Assembly: GCF_017315985.1 (NCBI RefSeq)
Contig: NZ_JAFLVR010000005.1
Coordinates: 1 to 64,000, forward strand
Direction of reading: 5' to 3'
Length of the DNA stretch: 64,000 nucleotides
DNA from: Candidatus Enterococcus murrayae
GTDB lineage: Bacteria > Bacillota > Bacilli > Lactobacillales > Enterococcaceae
Shown here piece after piece: positions 1-8,007 of the stretch. The first letter of the stretch is position 1. Every line of letters starts with the position of its first letter. The position numbers and the translations under genes are program-made. Below the pieces are notes generated by a model that worked only from the letters and a program-made list of their open reading frames with translations, ran no database searches and had not been told where the DNA came from.

Positions 1-200
1 GAAAGCTCTAGATTAATGACTATCACTAAACTACTTAATAATTCTGCATTAGATTTTGTCTGAAAATTTAATTAATAAAAATACCTAACTATTGTGAAAA
101 AATCGAAACTATTAATAATAGTTACATTTTCAATAAATTATTAACCTTAAATAGCTCATAAAACCAAACACACCTTTCTTTTTTTTCCAACATTTTTTAT

Positions 201-228
201 TTGTTTCTCAATATGCAACAACTATAAT
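201..228 (+). promoter_or_regulatory. Putative promoter for the ABC transporter operon
   Basis: A -35-like TTGTTT (201-206) and a perfect -10 TATAAT (223-228) are 16 bases apart, which predicts transcription starting near 235. The next genes on this strand begin at 411. The remainder of bases 1-410 is AT-rich and has no convincing gene. Only the palindrome at 245-294 stands out. Confidence 0.5.
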
Positions 229-244
229 CATTTTATCTTTAATG

Positions 245-294
245 TTCTATACGTAAATTAGGCAATTTTCTAGTTGCTTGATTTACGTATAGAA
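245..294 (+). promoter_or_regulatory. Perfect 14-bp inverted repeat in the leader of the ABC operon
   Basis: The arms TTCTATACGTAAAT (245-258) and ATTTACGTATAGAA (281-294) are exact inverted copies, and an inner GCAA/TTGC pair extends the symmetry. It lies just downstream of the predicted transcription start and has no T-run, so an operator or a leader RNA hairpin fits better than a terminator. The binding protein is unknown. Confidence 0.5.
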
Positions 295-410
295 TGGTAA
301 TTCCATATAACATATGATTAGGACAAGGATTTATTGGTAGTCGAATTTAATAAAAAAACCTATCCTCAATCAATTAAATCCATAAATAAAAACGAAAGGA
401 TGACTTTATA

Positions 411-1154
411 GTGAATAATCAATCACAAATTTTAGAAATTACTGATTTAAGCAAAACCGTTGGTAAGAACCAAGTACTCAGCGATGTTTCTTTATCCATT
501 CGTAAAGGAGAAATCTATGCTCTTTTAGGAAAAAATGGTGCTGGTAAAACGACATTGATGAAAACAATTTTTAATATCTTAAAAAAGGATTCAGGACAAA
601 TCAAAATTTTTGGACAGGAGACCTCTAACAATAATGACAATTCTGTCTTTAAAAATATTGGATCAATAATTGAGACTCCAATTTTCTACTATAATCTTTC
701 AGCTGTAGATAATTTAGAAATCTACTGTGATTACATCGGAAAAGAGTTTAAATCAAATATTCCTGATGTATTAAAAATGGTGGGACTAAATACAAGTGAT
801 ATTTCAACTAAGAAAGTTAGAGACTTTTCCTTAGGCATGAAGCAAAGATTAGGATTAGCTAGAGCTTTCTTATCAAAACCAAAATTGTTAATCTTAGATG
901 AACCTATTAATGGTCTTGACCCTATCGGAATAAAGGAAATTCGAGAATTAATTCTTGATATAAATCAGAAATATGGTACAAGTATTTTAATTTCTAGTCA
1001 TATCATTAGTGAAATAGATAAGATTGCTTCAGTCGTTGGGATCATTGATGAAGGACGTATGGTCGAAGAAACTACAATTGAGATAATGAGAGATAAAACA
1101 GGTGGTAATATTGAAAATTACTTTTATCAATCAATTCTTGGAGGGGCCTTATGA
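411..1154 (+). CDS. Lantibiotic-immunity type ABC transporter ATP-binding protein (LanF/BcrA-like)
   Basis: This is the cytoplasmic ATPase of an ABC exporter. Walker A GKNGAGKTT is at residues 40-48, signature SLGMKQR at 140-146 and Walker B LLILDEP at 159-165. An SSH switch histidine follows. The position normally holding the Q-loop glutamine reads IIETP, with Glu88. An E-loop of this kind is a known trait of LanF self-immunity ATPases such as NukF. The start is GTG at 411 behind AAAGGATG. The gene overlaps the permease by four bases (ATGA), so the two are translationally coupled. The family removes lantibiotics or bacitracin-like peptides from the membrane. No lantibiotic structural or modification gene is visible here, so resistance rather than producer immunity is likely, but the substrate is not known. 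Confidence 0.85.
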   Translation: MNNQSQILEITDLSKTVGKNQVLSDVSLSIRKGEIYALLGKNGAGKTTLMKTIFNILKKDSGQIKIFGQETSNNNDNSVFKNIGSIIETPIFYYNLSAVDNLEIYCDYIGKEFKSNIPDVLKMVGLNTSDISTKKVRDFSLGMKQRLGLARAFLSKPKLLILDEPINGLDPIGIKEIRELILDINQKYGTSILISSHIISEIDKIASVVGIIDEGRMVEETTIEIMRDKTGGNIENYFYQSILGGAL

Positions 1155-1813
1155 TTAATCTAATAAGTATAGAATGGAAAAAAAATAATTTTAGAAAACA
1201 GGTCATATACGTTCTTCTATCGATTTTATCAATAGGCTTCCTAACCTTTCTCTTCTCTTCTGATACGATCACTGATGATAGTGCTCCTGTTTTTATTGAT
1301 CTACTCGTTAAGGCCTTCTTCATTATTTGGGAGGGCGTTTGGATTTCAAAAGTCATTATCGAAGAATACAAATCCAAAAGTGTTTTGGTTCTTTTTACTA
1401 CCCCTGTTAGGATTACAAAAGTTTTAACCGCTAAAATAATTTTGATTTTTTTGTTTTCCGCATCATCAATGGTTTTTGCTCAGTTATTTTTAAATGGAGT
1501 TTTCTGGGGTTTAAGTATTAATCTGCCCATGATCAGATATGACATTGGTACAACAGATATTTTGGTTTATGTTTTCTCATCAATTATGGTCGCACTTTTT
1601 GGACTACTACCTTTAGCAGTAGGGATGATCAATTATTCAACAGTTGCAACTTTGGTTACCTCGATTATTCTATTACTTGTTTCGAGTAATTCTGGCATGG
1701 GATTTGATGCACTTGTTAGTCAGCTGTCATTTACAATACCTTTTGGGATTGTTGGTTTCTTTTCCGCTGTTATCACTTTATTTATGCAATCCAGAAGAGA
1801 TGTAATCGTATAG
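1151..1813 (+). CDS. ABC-2 type permease, lantibiotic-protection family
   Basis: The 220-residue protein has about six hydrophobic segments. They start near residues 18, 49, 93, 132, 160 and 196, and the layout is typical of LanE/LanG or BcrB permeases. Its ATG overlaps the stop of the ATPase, and GGAGGGG precedes it. Together with the ATPase it should form the membrane part of a peptide-expelling ABC transporter. Only one permease is seen, where many LanFEG systems have two, so it may act as a homodimer as in BcrAB-type systems. The family assignment rests on topology and partnership rather than on a signature motif. Confidence 0.75.
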   Translation: MINLISIEWKKNNFRKQVIYVLLSILSIGFLTFLFSSDTITDDSAPVFIDLLVKAFFIIWEGVWISKVIIEEYKSKSVLVLFTTPVRITKVLTAKIILIFLFSASSMVFAQLFLNGVFWGLSINLPMIRYDIGTTDILVYVFSSIMVALFGLLPLAVGMINYSTVATLVTSIILLLVSSNSGMGFDALVSQLSFTIPFGIVGFFSAVITLFMQSRRDVIV

Positions 1814-1832
1814 ACAAAATTAGGAGGTAGCC

Positions 1833-2063
1833 ATGACAGATAAAGAACTTAAAGAGATGAATGATTTAGGAATTCCTTTTTTACAAGTTGATAACCCCCA
1901 AAACGTTTTTTTAATCAACCTTGCTATTGGCATTCTTCTCATATTGATTGGACTTTTTTTACTAAAAAAATCAGAACTAAAACACAAATCAATAATTGGC
2001 TGGTTATTTGTCGCTACAGGACTTACAGCATGTTTTACAAGAATAATAGAATGGATAAATTAA
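1833..2063 (+). CDS. Small two-helix membrane protein of the ABC operon
   Basis: A 76-residue protein starts behind a good ribosome site (AGGAGGTAGCC) 19 bases after the permease. Two hydrophobic stretches, at about residues 27-44 and 55-70, are joined by a short basic loop. No family was recognised. The position, last in the operon and before a terminator, suggests an accessory or immunity peptide working with the transporter. This is inference from context only. Confidence 0.6.
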   Translation: MTDKELKEMNDLGIPFLQVDNPQNVFLINLAIGILLILIGLFLLKKSELKHKSIIGWLFVATGLTACFTRIIEWIN

Positions 2064-2110
2064 CATTTATTCAACAGATTGATTGTCTTTTTATCAACCC
2101 TATGGAATTT

Positions 2111-2147
2111 AAAAAGGTATCCAGCAACATGTGGGATACCTTTTTTT
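2111..2147 (+). terminator. Rho-independent terminator after the ABC operon
   Basis: AGGTATCC and GGATACCT form an 8-bp stem around a short loop, followed by TTTTTTT. The A-run on the other side means it could work in both directions. Confidence 0.8.
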
Positions 2148-2186
2148 AATTAGAATTTGAAAAATAAAAAAGAAAGGCTAGATAAG

Positions 2187-3845
2187 ATGCTCAAAATAAA
2201 ATTGACTACTCACTTTCCCCATTTTACTGACAACGATATTGTTCCTTTTTCAGATAAAGGGCATCCTCTACACCACTTATCAAAAGACTCTTTGGCGAAT
2301 TTATTAAATGATTACTTCTATAATAATTTGAAAAACAATAAAATCATAAAAAAATATGGAATTACTTTAAATCAAGTTAATCATTTATACCAAATTTTAC
2401 CAAAGGTTTATACAAAATTACGTTGTCCGTATGATAATTGTAAATATCAATTAGAGCTCCCTAGTAAAACACAGTTTCCCTTCACAAAATCTCCACTTTC
2501 TTGTAAAAATTGTGGACACTATGATCAGGATTATATTACCAATCCTCCAAAATGTAACTGTCATTATTGCGAACGAATTCGACAGAGTGAGAAAAATCAA
2601 CAAGAGGATTTAAATTTGAATCCTTTAGAAAAAATTGAACTTTTTTTGAAAAATGAAAAAGAAAAGTCACCGATTTCGTTTCAATCACTGTCAATGACAG
2701 ACCGGATAGATATAGCAACAATTCTCCAACAAAGTAATATACAATTTGGTGATCCTATTCCCTATTTTGGACAATATAGTACATCACCTACAACCATCCA
2801 CCATAATACTTTACGTATTCTTCATGATCATGGAATTATTAAAATTCATGGAGTACCACCTGAAGATATTTTTCAAATAAAGGAAGAGAAGGTGGATTTT
2901 GATCCTAAAGCTGTCGAATTCGACTTGAATGTTTATGATGAACTTATTCAAGACAATCGTATCCTCTTTGACAAACTTAAATTTGCTAAAGAATTTCAAA
3001 TTACGGATGAAGTACAGTTTAGAGATATCTGGCGAAGTTACAGCATGAATATCATTTATAAGATCGTTGACTTTCGTATTAATAAGGAAAACATTCCAGT
3101 TTCAAAAGTATCTAAACAAGCTGAAAAGCAACTATATAACTCATTATATAGTTGTTTAGAAGATTACTCTCTTGCACAAGTATATGAAATTATCTGGCCT
3201 GCATTTAGACAGACTGGATTAGATGCAATTGAGTTTCTATCAAATCCTGAACTGACATATCACGAAAAGAATAATTATAAAATTCACCTTTTTGACAAAC
3301 TGGTTGAAATGATCGAGGTTAAAATAGAATTTAGAAGGATCGAGAAATATCCTATAAAAGGTTTTCGTCTGAATCCATCAATCCCTATTCCAAAGTGTGC
3401 TTCAGTTTTCTTCTTAGATATTCTTAATAATGAAAATTGGTTTTACACTAAAATACCATCTATTCGAGAGATTGAAAACACGAACAAATGGACTCAAAAG
3501 AGTTTTTATAAATCAATTCGTTACCATGAGTCCTTTCTTTCTCAATATGAAATAGAAGAACTAGCTAAGATAATTGAAAGTGCTTCAATTATTCCTTTTG
3601 GCTTGATTGCTCAAATCGATCATGAAATAAAACTATTTGCCACCGAAAGAGATTTGTTTTATTTGATGGAGAATCTCGAGATGGAACAAAAATTAGATTT
3701 TGACTATTATCATCCTGACTGGAATACCGTTTCAGATCATACGTCATGGAAGTTTGGGCAGCCCTACACTTCCACAACTATTTATACTCTCATAAAAGAA
3801 CTACTTAAAACTAATAAGCTTCGAGAGGATACAAAAAATGAATGA
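2187..3845 (+). CDS. Zinc-ribbon protein of unknown function, upstream of a DnaD-like gene
   Basis: I do not recognise the family. The ATG at 2187 is preferred over an upstream TTG at 2157 because GAAAGG sits nine bases before it, giving 552 residues. The visible feature is a Cys cluster near residues 80-128: CPYDNC, then CKNC, then CNCHYC. It suggests two small zinc-binding ribbons near the N-terminus. The rest is soluble, charged and without signal or membrane segments. The last eight bases overlap the start of the DnaD/DnaB-like gene, so the two are co-translated. That pairing suggests a nucleic-acid role such as replication or repair of the mobile element. This is inference. Confidence 0.6.
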   Translation: MLKIKLTTHFPHFTDNDIVPFSDKGHPLHHLSKDSLANLLNDYFYNNLKNNKIIKKYGITLNQVNHLYQILPKVYTKLRCPYDNCKYQLELPSKTQFPFTKSPLSCKNCGHYDQDYITNPPKCNCHYCERIRQSEKNQQEDLNLNPLEKIELFLKNEKEKSPISFQSLSMTDRIDIATILQQSNIQFGDPIPYFGQYSTSPTTIHHNTLRILHDHGIIKIHGVPPEDIFQIKEEKVDFDPKAVEFDLNVYDELIQDNRILFDKLKFAKEFQITDEVQFRDIWRSYSMNIIYKIVDFRINKENIPVSKVSKQAEKQLYNSLYSCLEDYSLAQVYEIIWPAFRQTGLDAIEFLSNPELTYHEKNNYKIHLFDKLVEMIEVKIEFRRIEKYPIKGFRLNPSIPIPKCASVFFLDILNNENWFYTKIPSIREIENTNKWTQKSFYKSIRYHESFLSQYEIEELAKIIESASIIPFGLIAQIDHEIKLFATERDLFYLMENLEMEQKLDFDYYHPDWNTVSDHTSWKFGQPYTSTTIYTLIKELLKTNKLREDTKNE

Positions 3846-4338
3846 ACAAGTAAATGACTTGACCAATACTGAAAGACAGCTCATTGAACAAGCCAAGACT
3901 ATATCACCTGCTAATTTCTTAGAATCTATTAAACGACAGAAAGGCAGCTTTGCAACAAAAGCAGAAATTGATCTCGTTACAAAGTATCTTGATAAGGGAA
4001 TTTCTAAAGAAGTTATCAACATGGCCCTCAGTTATATATTGGTGATCCAAAACAATTCTATAGTACAAAAAAAATACATCGAGGTCCTATTGAATAATTG
4101 GATACAAAGTGGACTAACATCCGCTGAAATGGTAATGAGCCACGTCAAGGTTCAGCAGAAAGAAATAAAAAAGACAAAAAAAGGAAAAAGACATGAGTTT
4201 AATACGGAAAAGATCGAATTTAATTCTAAAGAGGATATGGAGGTTGCTCTCAAACGACAACTTGAGATTCTGAAAGAAAGAGGATTTATTGAAAGTTATT
4301 CTTTCGAAAAGGACTATACAATTAAATTGAAATACTAA
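3838..4338 (+). CDS. DnaD/DnaB C-terminal domain (DnaB_2) protein, probable replication factor
   Basis: The 166-residue protein resembles the DDBH2 (DnaB_2) domain of Gram-positive primosome proteins DnaD and DnaB. The block from ISPANFLE (about residue 25) through a helical region to YIEVLLNNW is typical, with the family's Y-x(3)-I/L-x(2)-NW ending near residue 88. A lysine-rich linker and a short charged tail follow. Known relatives bind single-stranded DNA and help load helicase. Here only the C-terminal domain is present, without the winged-helix DDBH1. It overlaps the preceding gene by eight bases. A helper for replication of the excised element or plasmid is the most likely role. Confidence 0.7.
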   Translation: MNEQVNDLTNTERQLIEQAKTISPANFLESIKRQKGSFATKAEIDLVTKYLDKGISKEVINMALSYILVIQNNSIVQKKYIEVLLNNWIQSGLTSAEMVMSHVKVQQKEIKKTKKGKRHEFNTEKIEFNSKEDMEVALKRQLEILKERGFIESYSFEKDYTIKLKY

Positions 4339-4345
4339 CAGATAG

Positions 4346-4417
4346 CAGAGTGTAATATAGACCGGTAAATAAACCTAATAACTAAACGGTTGCTTCATGA
4401 TCTGCATTACACTCTCT
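4346..4417. repeat. 72-bp palindromic mini-element related to the adjacent IS end
   Basis: The stretch is bounded by exact inverted 10-mers AGAGTGTAAT (4347-4356) and ATTACACTCT (4406-4415). Read on the plus strand, its first 55 bases line up, with gaps, against the inverted right end of the IS at 5,830-5,890. Shared blocks include AGAGTGTAATAT and GGTTGCTTCA. It looks like a MITE or a solo end of a related IS. It may also act as a hairpin after the DnaD-like gene. Confidence 0.45.
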
Positions 4418-4421
4418 TACC

Positions 4422-5890
4422 GGGTTTGTCAACTAAACTGTGGAAGTTAATTAATTAAGTTTTCTAGTAAATAGCCTCTCACAGTATTTTTAAGCGACTA
4501 GTAGAAAACTGATTGAACGTGTATAGTTAAATAAACCTGCCCTTACGGAAGGTAAAGGGCATACTTTTCAATTCGAGAAGAGAAGGTTTCGTTGACCATT
4601 AACTGATTGAGTACCATAGCCCAGTTTTGGATACGACCGCCAGCCCACTTCGTGTGTAACTCTTTCGTACGTAAATAAAGCAACTTAAGGAGCGCATTCT
4701 CATTGGAGAACGCTCATTTTTTGGTGACTTTTCTAAAGCTGGAATGGACACTCTCCACGGCGTTCGTCGTGTACATGATTTTTCGAATGGCACTGCCATA
4801 ATCAAACAATTGTTCAACATGGGCAAAGTTTCGTTTCCATACATCTACTGCACCAGAATATTGGGACCACCGATTTCGGAAACTATCAAAAGCGGCGTGT
4901 GCGGCATTAAGAGAAGACGCCCCATAAAATTTTTTCATATCCTTACAGACTTCCTTGTAATCTTTACTTGGAATGTATCGCAGCGCATTTCGAACAAGGT
5001 GAACAATACAACGTTGAACAATGACGGACGGGAAGATCGCTTTCGCGCCTTCTTCGAGACCAGAAACACCATCCATCGAAATGAAAAAGACATCTTCTAC
5101 GCCACGAGATTTCAATTCATCAAATACTTGCATCCAGCGATTTTTAGATTCTGTTTGATGGAGCCATAAGCCTAAGATCTCTTTGTTTCCTTTAAGGTCA
5201 TAGCCAAGAATCGTATACACCGCATATTCCTTGGCTTCATAGTTTTCACGTAAGGTGACATACATACAGTCAACGAATAAGAAGGCATAGCATTTAGCTA
5301 ATGGACGAGCTTGCCATTCTTCTAATTCAGGAAGTACGGCGTCTGTGATATCTGAAATCATTTCATGAGAGATATCAAAGCCATAGATATCTTCAATCGT
5401 TGCAGCAATATCTCGCTGGCTCATTCCACGAGCATACATCGAAAGAACTTTGCCTTCGATGTCGGAGACATCTCGCTTTCTCTTAGGAATCAATTCAGGA
5501 ACAAAAGAGGCATCACGATCTCTAGGGACATGAATATCTACTTCGCCAAAACTTGTTTTAAGTGTTTTATTTCCGTAACCATTTCGGCGATTTTCATGTT
5601 CTTTAGGTTCTTTCGAATGAGGATCATATCCTAAATGGTTGTTTAATTCTCCCTGCAGCATTTTCTCAAATAAGGGTCCAAATACATCTTTTAAGGCATC
5701 TTGCATGTCTTCTACAGATTCAGGTTGATAAGCGTTTAAAATGGTTTCAGCTAGCTTTTCAGCATCAGGATTTCTTTTCTTTCTAGCCATAATAAAATCA
5801 CCTCTTAGCTTCATTTTAGAAAAAGAAAAACTGTGAAGCAACCACCTACCTAGGATTAGCGGTTACTTACACAGTTAATATTACACTCTC
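4422..5890 (-). mobile_element. IS256-family insertion sequence with 8-bp target duplication
   Basis: The element is 1,469 bp. The direct repeats CTCTTACC at 4,414-4,421 and 5,891-5,898 are its target duplication. Its imperfect terminal inverted repeats share AACTGTG-n-AAGT about 15-26 bases from each end (left from 4,422; right end read inward from 5,890). The single gene encodes an IS256-type DDE transposase on the minus strand. It sits between the convergent DnaD-like gene and the ICE's 207-residue membrane protein gene. Confidence 0.8.
4543..5790 (-). pseudogene. IS256-family transposase interrupted by an in-frame TGA
   Basis: The start ATG at 5790 (MARKKRNPDAEK) follows AGAGGTG. The DDE residues are visible: Asp in FVDCMYVT, Asp in ISMDGVSG, Glu in TTNAVES. 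The frame stops at TGA (4,714-4,716) right after the KVTKK block. The same frame then stays open for 57 more codons (AFSNENALLKLLYLR onward to the TAA at 4,543). Family members read KVTKKG at this point, so the TGA looks like a GGA-to-TGA nonsense change rather than a frameshift. All three catalytic residues are retained, but the conserved C-terminus would be lost. The protein would be 415 residues if read through. A sequencing error cannot be excluded. Confidence 0.8.
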
Positions 5891-5996
5891 CTCTTACCGT
5901 ATTAACTAATTCTCTAGTACATTCAATAAAAAATGATGAACCCTATTTTGACTTTAGCTTTTTTAAAAACATTATCTAAAAAAGTACTTATTCCTC

Positions 5997-6620
5997 TTAT
6001 CCAAAGTAGCCACTACCTAAATTTTCTATTTCAGTAACTTTCTTAGTATGACTATCGTACGTTACTTTAAATATATTCATTCCCTCCATCCAATCTTGAT
6101 CAACTTGCTTGCTTTTATAGTAAACAACTACTAATCCACTTAACTTAGAATTTTGAATTCCTTTAGGGTAAACCTCTATTGACTCCAACTTTGAATTGGT
6201 ATGATTGGATTCTTGATAAGTATTTCTACCTTGCCCAAAGTATTCCTTGATCAACTCATCAGATAGATAGCCCGAGACTGTCTTCTTTCTATCACTATAG
6301 TTATTAGGTGAAAAATTCAAATTGGCTTCAAACAGTTTTGAGACGAATGTAATGAACTCATCGTTTAAATCAACACCTGTATTAGCGATTTCTTTTTGAA
6401 TTCTTTTCAGAGATTCAGCAGAGGATTCTGCTGCTTTTTCTAATCGGTCATTTTCGGATATAAGCTCATTTTGCTTCACTTTTAGATTCTTGTTATCATC
6501 AACTAAACTCTCTACTGAACTTCTTAGATAGAGTATTTTTTGTTGCTGCTTCACATTCCAGAAACCAATTCCAAGAATAATAATTAATAGCGTTAACTCG
6601 ACTATTCGATTTTTTTTCAT
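5997..6620 (-). CDS. Bitopic membrane protein with coiled coil, TcpC-like conjugation protein
   Basis: A 207-residue protein has one N-terminal membrane helix (about residues 8-24), then a coiled coil (about 28-80) and a small extracellular domain. This layout mirrors a single-domain version of TcpC, the VirB8-like component of Gram-positive conjugation machines. It is the last gene of the conjugation operon. No sequence motif settles the role. It could be a second VirB8-like subunit or an element-specific accessory. The 3' flank to the IS holds nothing recognisable. Confidence 0.55.
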   Translation of the reverse strand: MKKNRIVELTLLIIILGIGFWNVKQQQKILYLRSSVESLVDDNKNLKVKQNELISENDRLEKAAESSAESLKRIQKEIANTGVDLNDEFITFVSKLFEANLNFSPNNYSDRKKTVSGYLSDELIKEYFGQGRNTYQESNHTNSKLESIEVYPKGIQNSKLSGLVVVYYKSKQVDQDWMEGMNIFKVTYDSHTKKVTEIENLGSGYFG

Positions 6621-6771
6621 ATATTACTCCATTTCATACAGATTTTTTCTTTAATAACTTTAGAGTCCGTCACTAGTGATAGCTTTTTGAAGCATCGTTG
6701 GTTCATTAGTCATACACGATGACTTCATTTAACGATGATTTTGTTTGATTACAGTATGTAAGCTTTTTATC

Positions 6772-7941
6772 TCATATATCTTTTGGTGTTTCTACGACTC
6801 GCGCAAAACAAATATCACCAGCCAGTAAATATCCAAATGAAGTATCTATCTGTCCCTCATGTACCGAATCTGCACCATAGCCACCCATTTCAATTATCTT
6901 TGTACTCGTGCCGTGATAATCTTCTGCTAACACAGCGGTATGGCCGTCATTTCCGAGTCCAGCTCCTAAATTCACCACAATAATATCGCCCGCTTTCGCT
7001 TCACTTTCTGGAATTTCTTGAAGGTATTGTTTTGATCCTCGTGCATCAGAAGTCATGGAAGGTGTCGCCCACGGTACTTCAGGAGTTTTGTATCCAGCTT
7101 TCGTCAATACAAACCAAACAAAACTAGAACAATCCGCAAAACCATTTTTATCAGGACTACCAACCGTTCCAAGTTGCGTTCGTCTTTCTTGGGAATAACT
7201 AAAATAGCCCAACAAATCTCTTGCGTTTTCAAGAATGTCACCACCATTACCTGAACTGGCTGACGCACATTCTGCCGATAAACTTTCTAACTGACCTTTT
7301 GCTGCATTTTCCATAGCCGCCCCAGAAATGGGGTCGCTGCTGCCAAACTTCGCAAACCATTTGTCTGCCCTAGCATTCCGTTCTTCTGAATGCCATTGAG
7401 AAGAATCTTGGCTGAGTCCTTCAAACCAGAGTAACCATTGATGTTGGGCTTCATGAACATCAGTTAATTGTAATGCGGCTTTCGCTTTGGCATAGTAAGG
7501 ATTCTCTAGTTCCTTTTTTAAAAATTCCAACTGGACACTTAGGTTCGACATTTCTTTCCCATTTTCTGCCGCAAACGATCGTAAATCTTCTTTCCGAGAA
7601 CCTAACCATTGCGCTAAACCAAATGCGCCACTTGATGGATTTTCAATGGCGGGATTAAATCCGCCACTTTCAAAATCCATACATCCCATTGGCCCTGCTG
7701 CACCTTGACTCGTTGCATCTAGTTCCGTTATAAAAAAATCGTAAATGGCTTTTGCATTTTCTTCTGATCCAGCATTATCAATATTAATAGATACCGCACT
7801 AGGTCTATCTTCACAAAGATTTTCATCATCTACGCCCATAATGTACATTCCTAAAATGAACAAAAAGGCAACGACTAAAACTGGAATCAGACACCCTAAG
7901 CAGCCACATCCGCAGCCTCGTTTTTTTCTGATTTCTTCCAT
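6772..7941 (-). CDS. Conjugation peptidoglycan hydrolase: lysozyme-like plus NlpC/P60 (Tn916 Orf14/TcpG type)
   Basis: The protein (389 residues from the ATG at 7,941) locally opens the cell wall for the mating channel. A Cys-rich basic N-terminus precedes one membrane helix. A phage-tail-lysozyme type domain follows, with the block ESGGFNPAIENPSSGAFGLAQW. The C-terminal third is NlpC/P60 with the catalytic Cys in ADCSSFV and the His in NDGHTAV. The start at 7,941 is chosen because GGAGAGG lies eight bases upstream; an in-frame ATG at 7,959 is the alternative. It follows the EF1877-family gene after a terminator hairpin, in Tn916 order (orf15 then orf14). Confidence 0.9.
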   Translation of the reverse strand: MEEIRKKRGCGCGCLGCLIPVLVVAFLFILGMYIMGVDDENLCEDRPSAVSINIDNAGSEENAKAIYDFFITELDATSQGAAGPMGCMDFESGGFNPAIENPSSGAFGLAQWLGSRKEDLRSFAAENGKEMSNLSVQLEFLKKELENPYYAKAKAALQLTDVHEAQHQWLLWFEGLSQDSSQWHSEERNARADKWFAKFGSSDPISGAAMENAAKGQLESLSAECASASSGNGGDILENARDLLGYFSYSQERRTQLGTVGSPDKNGFADCSSFVWFVLTKAGYKTPEVPWATPSMTSDARGSKQYLQEIPESEAKAGDIIVVNLGAGLGNDGHTAVLAEDYHGTSTKIIEMGGYGADSVHEGQIDTSFGYLLAGDICFARVVETPKDI

Positions 7942-7959
7942 CCCAGCAATCCTCTCCAA

Positions 7960-7994
7960 AAAGAAAAATCCCTAGAGATTGATTTTCTCTAGGG
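7960..7994 (-). terminator. Terminator or attenuator inside the conjugation operon
   Basis: CCCTAGAGA and TCTCTAGGG form a 9-bp stem on the minus strand, followed by TTTTTCTTTTT. It lies between the channel gene and the hydrolase gene and probably lowers hydrolase expression. Confidence 0.75.
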
Positions 7995-8007
7995 TTGAAC
8001 GTGTGTA

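Noticed and set aside
1-63. Possible C-terminal tail of a plus-strand gene (20 codons ending at TGA)
   Set aside because: The open frame is too short to judge, no motif is visible, and it could be chance.
4599-4844. 81-codon minus-strand frame overlapping the transposase
   Set aside because: It is out of frame with the transposase continuation; the conserved C-terminus is in the same frame as the main gene after a TGA.
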